From positions 744,001-808,000 of the forward strand of contig JAACMV010000027.1 of NCBI GenBank assembly GCA_010909725.1: DNA of 64,000 nucleotides, given 5' to 3'. Each line of letters opens with the position of its first letter. Positions within the stretch are counted from its first letter, which is position 1. Shown here in pieces: positions 59,558 through 64,000 of the stretch. Both the position numbers and the translations under genes were made by a program. The stretch comes from Picochlorum sp. 'celeri'. Taxonomy: Eukaryota; Chlorophyta; Trebouxiophyceae. The notes below the pieces were generated by a model. It searched no databases. It was not told the DNA's origin and worked only from the letters and a program-made list of their open reading frames with translations.

Positions 59558-60289
59558 TCATTTCTCAGGAACAAATAATCTAAACTCTGGTGGCAAGTCT
59601 GATTCAGGACGAGCAACATCAGTAAAATAAATTCTTCGCAGTCGACATGTTGCGTGCACCTGTATCTGCACAGTCTCCTTGTACCTCGTCGAGTACCATT
59701 TATGCAAAAATTCATCCAAATTAAACTGAACATGGTTCCATCCTGGTGACAATTTCAACGGCATGGCCGTAATCGCCTCATTCGTTTTGACCTTTTTCTG
59801 CAACCATAGTTGTAGCAGCATCATGGACAATAAAAAGAGGAGGAAATACAACACTCATGCATCAATGCCCAGCACACACCTGAAACGTTGATGCTCGAAA
59901 TCTTCTCCTCTCATTTTTACTATCGAGAACTTGCACTTCAAAACTACACGGCTGCTCCATATTCTTGACCAAGAACACCATATATGGGAGGGTGATGCCA
60001 AGGGACCTCAACGGACCAAGCTTTTGTCTGGGGCACTGAATACTGGTTGTTGCGACACTCGCTCCTTTTAATTCTAACACTGTACTTTTCAGATCCTCAT
60101 CCAGGAGGCGCTCAACACTGCCATCCTCGCCTACAGACAGCAATCATTGAGAGAAGTCAGTTCAGTGCCTTGAGACACTCACACGGACAAACACACAATC
60201 TCACTCTTTGAGTCCCACAATTGCAGAGGATCACTCCCAATGGAATAGAAGACGGAAATAAACCCTGTTTGATACGTTGATCGAAACAT
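59558..60289 (-). CDS. CFAP20: Cilia- and flagella-associated protein 20 (BUG22; 3 exons)
   Basis: Exons 60205-60289, 59880-60130 and 59558-59797 join over introns of 74 and 82 nt to 191 residues, almost the same length as human CFAP20. The text is [28 protein letters not shown], then [75 protein letters not shown] and [16 protein letters not shown]20 is an inner-junction protein of axonemal doublet microtubules and also has nuclear roles. Its presence suits a flagellate, though some non-ciliated plants keep it. All phases agree. Convergent with Spt6, 31 nt between the stops. Confidence 0.95.
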
Positions 60290-60701
60290 AATTGCCTCTG
60301 ATCCCCTCCAGATGGATCAGAACCAAGGAACGAAACCTTTACTGTAAGAACGTCTCTCCACTCGTCAATCTTACACAACGTGACCCACAACAGAATTCCA
60401 CCACAACATCACTTCAAGAGGCATTAAATATATTATTTATGTATCTTTGTGGGAGAATCCGGGCCTTTGTGGCATTCAAATCAAGGCATTATCGAGGAAA
60501 TCATCCCCGGTTTGACCGGACGTTCCTAGGCTGCCATCCAAGCCATGATGATGGAGATCTCAAGGGACCCACACCAGAACAGCAATGATGCATCTCCACG
60601 ACGACTCATTTAATAATAACACATTACATGATATTGACGGTAGGCCAGTAGTTTCATCAGCAGAAGGATCGATCGAGTCATTTGTTTGGGCAAAGGCAGG
60701 C

Positions 60702-61292
60702 ATGTCCTCAATGCTCTCAATTCAAAAAGCCTGCAGGATTTCAAGCACACTCTCGAGGTTGCATCACTCTAGAAAGATAGTATATCATCAAGAAAAAATC
60801 AATCCGATCAAAAGAGGATTCCGATTGAGCAGCATGTCCACAGAAGACGTTCAAACGACCAACAAGAAGAATCCTTACACCTTGTTGGTGGTGGCTGTGG
60901 CACTCGTGAACGAGACATCCCAAGGGCGACAGGTACTGTTGGCTGAAAGGCCATCAAAGAAACATTTGGAGGGACTGTACGAGTTCCCTGGGGGCAAGGT
61001 AGAGCCACACGAGTCTCCAGAACTTGCACTGGTCAGAGAGTTGGAGGAGGAATTAGGCATCTCTGTGGATGCGAATGATTTGCATCCGCTGACATTTGCC
61101 AGTCATGGTTACAGTGAAAAAGGATTCCATCTTCTAATGCCAGTCTTCTCGTGCTCACGCTGGCAAGGGGTCCCAGAAGGAAGAGAGCAACAAAAGTTGG
61201 TATGGGCAACAGCACACGAGTTGGATTCATACGATATGCCTCCTGCAGACTACCCTCTTCTACCCGCCATAAAATCCTTACTTTTGAATTAA
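60702..61292 (+). CDS. Nudix hydrolase, MutT-like
   Basis: The Nudix box GGKVEPHESPELALVRELEEELGI is complete (G-x5-E-x7-R-E-x2-E-E-x-G; residues ~97-120). YTLLVVAVALVNETSQGRQVLLAERP precedes it and GVPEGREQQKLVWATAHELDS follows, as in 8-oxo-dGTP-type MutT. The likely role is removing oxidised nucleotides. From Met 60702 the first ~50 residues are Arg/Ser-rich (IQKACRISSTLSRLHHSRKI), like a mitochondrial presequence. In-frame starts at 60585 and at MSTEDVQ (about 60834) are alternatives and could yield organelle and cytosolic forms. Intronless; stop 44 nt from the La gene. Confidence 0.85.
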   Translation: MSSMLSIQKACRISSTLSRLHHSRKIVYHQEKINPIKRGFRLSSMSTEDVQTTNKKNPYTLLVVAVALVNETSQGRQVLLAERPSKKHLEGLYEFPGGKVEPHESPELALVRELEEELGISVDANDLHPLTFASHGYSEKGFHLLMPVFSCSRWQGVPEGREQQKLVWATAHELDSYDMPPADYPLLPAIKSLLLN

Positions 61293-61336
61293 CATGTATT
61301 AAACACATATTATGTATGGTAAACATGGCCGAATAA

Positions 61337-62609
61337 TTATCGAGTCTTACGGCGCTTGCCGCCTCCCCGTCCTCCACCTCGTCCACCAGCTCTCTTCCCA
61401 CCACGACCTTTTCCACCACCTCCCTGCTTTTCTTTCTTTGCCCTCTCTATAGCCGCCTTCTTTCTCATGATAATAACCTTTTTGATGTATTCCTTCTCTT
61501 CTTCTCCCTCGAGAATCGTCAGCGACGCCTCAAACCCTGCCAACAGTCTCTTTCCATCCGTACACGCATCAAGCGCAGCTTGTGCTGTTTCTTTCGTTGA
61601 GAACCTCGCACACCCAGTTTGCTCGCCCTGCTTATACTCTACAAACATCAACCCACTATCCTTCCCACCAAATGAGTCCTTCACAAGACCAAACGTCACT
61701 CCATCTTTCAGATCAGCACCACCAAAATCAAACTTGACAAACGTCCCAGGCACAGCACCAAACTCTTCAATCTCCTTCTCACCAACCTCGATCACCTCTT
61801 CCTTCTTCTCACTCGCATCATTATCAGTTGTTAAAGCAGTGTCATTATTATACGGAGAATTCTTCCTCGCATGCCTTTCCTCCTCCTTCCTCTTGACAAA
61901 CTCTGCCTTCTTCTCCATTGTAAGAGGAGCCCCATCAAACACAAATCCACCACCTTCAGACGCCTTCAACACCCTCTCCGCCTCCTCAACACTCTCAAAC
62001 TCGGCAAACACAGACCCCCGAAAGTCCTTACTACTCACATGCCTCCTCATCCTCACAGCATTTGTCTTCCCCACAGATGACTGAAAGTACTCTTCCAACT
62101 CCTCCAACGTCACATCAAATCTAAACGGACCAACCAACAAGGATCTCGCATCAATCTCCTCCGCAATCTCCTTTGGATCCTTATCCAACGGCGTCGCCCG
62201 CTTCACCCTCGTCCCATCCTCACTCAACACCAGCGATGAAGACCCACCCACCGCCTCCGACACAGCCTTGACCTTGCCCGCCTCATCATCATCATCAGAC
62301 ACCTTTTTCAACAACTGTTTCATCCTATTAAAGGTACAGACCAGAGAAATATCCACAAATCCGTCCGAATCGTTGCTCATTTTCTCATGCAGAAACGAAT
62401 CTCTGTAGAGATTCGAATCAGAGAAGTAAAACTCCATCTACACACGCAGAGAAGAAATAAATCACATCAGGATGTCTAGAAAAGATCGTGAGGCCAGTCA
62501 ATTGCAATTGAGCAATGGCATGCCATGACAATTCGTTAGACAAGAGAAAAAACACCAGGATCATCCCCCATACCTGCTTCTTTATCTTTGATTTGGTAGT
62601 ATCATCCAT
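61337..62609 (-). CDS. La (SSB): La protein (2 exons)
   Basis: Exons 62574-62609 and 61337-62437 join over a 136-nt intron to 378 residues. The tiny first exon gives MDDTTKSKIKKQ and completes the La motif: KIKKQMEFYFSDSNLYRDSF, then GFVDISLVCTFNRMKQLL. An RRM follows (ARSLLVGPFRFDVTLEELEE, FRGSVFAEFESVEEAERVL). A second, xRRM-like domain holds GTFVKFDFGG, SGLMFVEYKQGEQTGCARF and AQAALDACTDGKRLLAG. The tail is RGG-rich with a nuclear signal (GGKRRKTR). La binds UUU-OH ends of RNA polymerase III transcripts and aids tRNA maturation. Confidence 0.92.
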
Positions 62610-63263
62610 TTTCGTATCAATTGTATAGAAAGAGACGGTAATGTTATGCGCCAATGTGATTCAACTCAGTTATATGTTTCAATGAAAACGCTGCAGCTCG
62701 CTGCGTGTCTATGAACAACACAGAGTTTTTTTCTATTCCCCTCTCTCACAGGAGTATCTTTTAAAATATAAAATAGGTATGGATCGGCGGTGCCCATCTG
62801 TCTGTACCTGGTTTTCTTTTTGCATGCACCCCTCGTTTCAACGAATATTCAATACGCTTGTATTCCCATCAAAGAGTGTCTTGGATGGGGGTTGATTACT
62901 TTTGTAATACATCTGGTTCTGACAGTTTCAGAATGGGCACGTGACTCAAAAATTCACTGTTTTTTTAGTAAAAAGTAATATTTTTGAATATTTATATACT
63001 GGTAGGTGACCAGTTCTGTGAATTGATGGGGCGCCTAGGATGCGTCGGTCGTTTGGGAGTCGGTAGTTGACCGCCCGAGTCGACAGTCACCCACCATCCC
63101 ATGTCTAGTTTTTTCTTCATTTATGTAGCGATTATAGCATCATTATGTATCATAATTATATTCTAACATGGCTATTCTGCGTGCAGGGTGGAACACGGTG
63201 TGGCGAGAGTATCAGTATGGAGCCCAACGCAACGTTTTCCTAAGCTAGAAGTTGGAAGCATTC
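62610..63263. promoter_or_regulatory. Divergent upstream region, La / OSCA channel
   Basis: 654 nt with no gene seen. It has pyrimidine-rich tracts near 62725-62750 and AT-rich sequence near 62760 and 62970-63000. Confidence 0.3.
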
Positions 63264-64000
63264 ATGGCAGCGCCAGTGGAGGAGGACAATTATTTATATA
63301 GGGTGCCTGTGGGGGATGTGGGTGTCTCTGGAGGGATTCCTTGGCCTGCTCCAGGTCCAGAAGTTGGCATGATGGGTGGGCCTGCTCCTGCTCCAGAGCC
63401 AGTGGTAGAAGGAGCTCTTGCTCCGGTTCTAGATGCACCAGAGCCGCCGCCTTCTTTATTGGTATGGTATTATTATATATGGATGATGCAATGGTGGATG
63501 CTGGCAAGGTCACCTCACGACATGCAATAATACTAATAATACTGTGCAGGCATTTCCATCTGGGGATGAGTTTGTGTCATCATGTGCGAATTCGTCGTCA
63601 CCCATATGCTACAACACGTCAATTAGTGGGGCTAATATCATAACGAATCTGTGGTTTAGTTCGATTTTAGGTCTGATTTGTTACTTGTCATTTGTACTGT
63701 TTCGAGGCAAGTTTCGGTTGTATCAAGCACGGTTATCCATGCCAACTGTGACGCACAAGCCTCCGGCATTGAAATTGAAAGGATTGTATCGATGGTGGTC
63801 TTGGATTATTCCGGTGTTTCGGGTGTCGGATGAAGAATTGCTCAAGAGTGCTGGCATGGATGCACTGATTGCTGTGAGGATTTTATCATTTGGTATTCTG
63901 GTGTTTTTGCCAATTACGATTGCCGCGATGGCGATTTTGATTCCGATCAATTACACTGATAATTACTACAAGAAATCGTCGCAGCAGGCGGGATTGGAGG
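63264..64000 (+). CDS. OSCA/CSC1-like (DUF221) calcium-permeable channel, 3' partial
   Basis: Exon 1 (63264-63461) encodes a Pro/Ala-rich, probably extracellular or disordered, N terminus (PAPGPEVGMMGGPAPAPEP). Exon 2 starts at 63550 after an 88-nt intron and runs off the window. It gives a first membrane helix (NLWFSSILGLICYLSFVLFR), then LKLKGLYRWWSWIIPVFRVS, DEELLKSAGMDALIAVRILS and FGILVFLPITIAAMAILIPI with N-Y. This is the N-terminal layout of the OSCA/TMEM63 family: helix, cytosolic YAPxR-like loop, GxDAxxxxR, then LxPxN. Members are mechanosensitive, osmosensing cation channels. Only ~216 residues are visible; the C terminus lies outside. Confidence 0.85.

Overview
This window is nuclear DNA of a eukaryotic alga, most likely a green alga (Chlorophyta). 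The evidence, all read from the sequence: (1) at least 14 genes are interrupted by short GT-AG introns, mostly about 65-110 nt, often with GTACGT or GTATGT donors. (2) The plastid ribosomal protein L4 gene lies here with a transit peptide, as in the green lineage; red-lineage plastids keep rpl4 in the plastid genome. (3) The pentamer TGTAA, the known chlorophyte polyadenylation signal, sits a short way past the stop of about 20 genes. (4) Secreted proteins include a Pro-rich, wall-like one. A CFAP20 gene fits a lineage with cilia. I cannot name a genus. Gene density is high, and several convergent genes are 0-60 nt apart.

Layout. 0-3.1 kb: a large ORF with an HNH-nuclease-like motif (5' end outside the window), AT-rich palindromes and an intron-containing tRNA-Trp. 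3.7-5.3 kb: uroporphyrinogen decarboxylase and a small DUF2462-type basic protein. 5.7-10.7 kb: an EnSpm/CACTA-like DNA transposon with a TNP2-type transposase and a divergent second gene. 11.5-16.7 kb: a beta-propeller/Raf-like kinase fusion and eIF4A. 16.8-21.3 kb: organelle genes (Tim13, RsmG, inner-membrane signal peptidase, IF-3, a COX23-like twin CX9C protein) plus a DUF2423 protein. 21.4-30.5 kb: Timeless, an unusual ADF/cofilin fusion, a SERBP1/Stm1-like protein and a deoxynucleoside kinase. 30.6-33.2 kb: a nine-repeat Cys-rich secreted protein and NMN adenylyltransferase. 33.4-43.7 kb: mitochondrial Hsp70, a DUF810/Munc13-like protein, ATP11, a kinesin and plastid L4. 44-51.9 kb: two plastid-targeted unknowns, a Pro-rich secreted protein, a His-rich unknown, CSN6, a class IV aminotransferase and a CCCH-WW protein. 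52.4-64 kb: a PTC7-type PP2C, MED21, Spt6, CFAP20, a Nudix hydrolase, a La protein and the start of an OSCA/CSC1 channel.

Most genes are unrelated housekeeping genes for transcription, translation, organelles and the cytoskeleton. No operon-like pathway is evident. The observations most worth a second look are the ATGA overlap between the COX23-like and IF-3 genes (a candidate dicistronic mRNA), mirrored TTACA/TGTAA motifs shared by convergent genes, the HNH ORF, the transposon, the DFN-type kinase fusion and the ADF fusion. All exon models here are hand-spliced from the DNA. They keep frame across every junction but have no transcript support.
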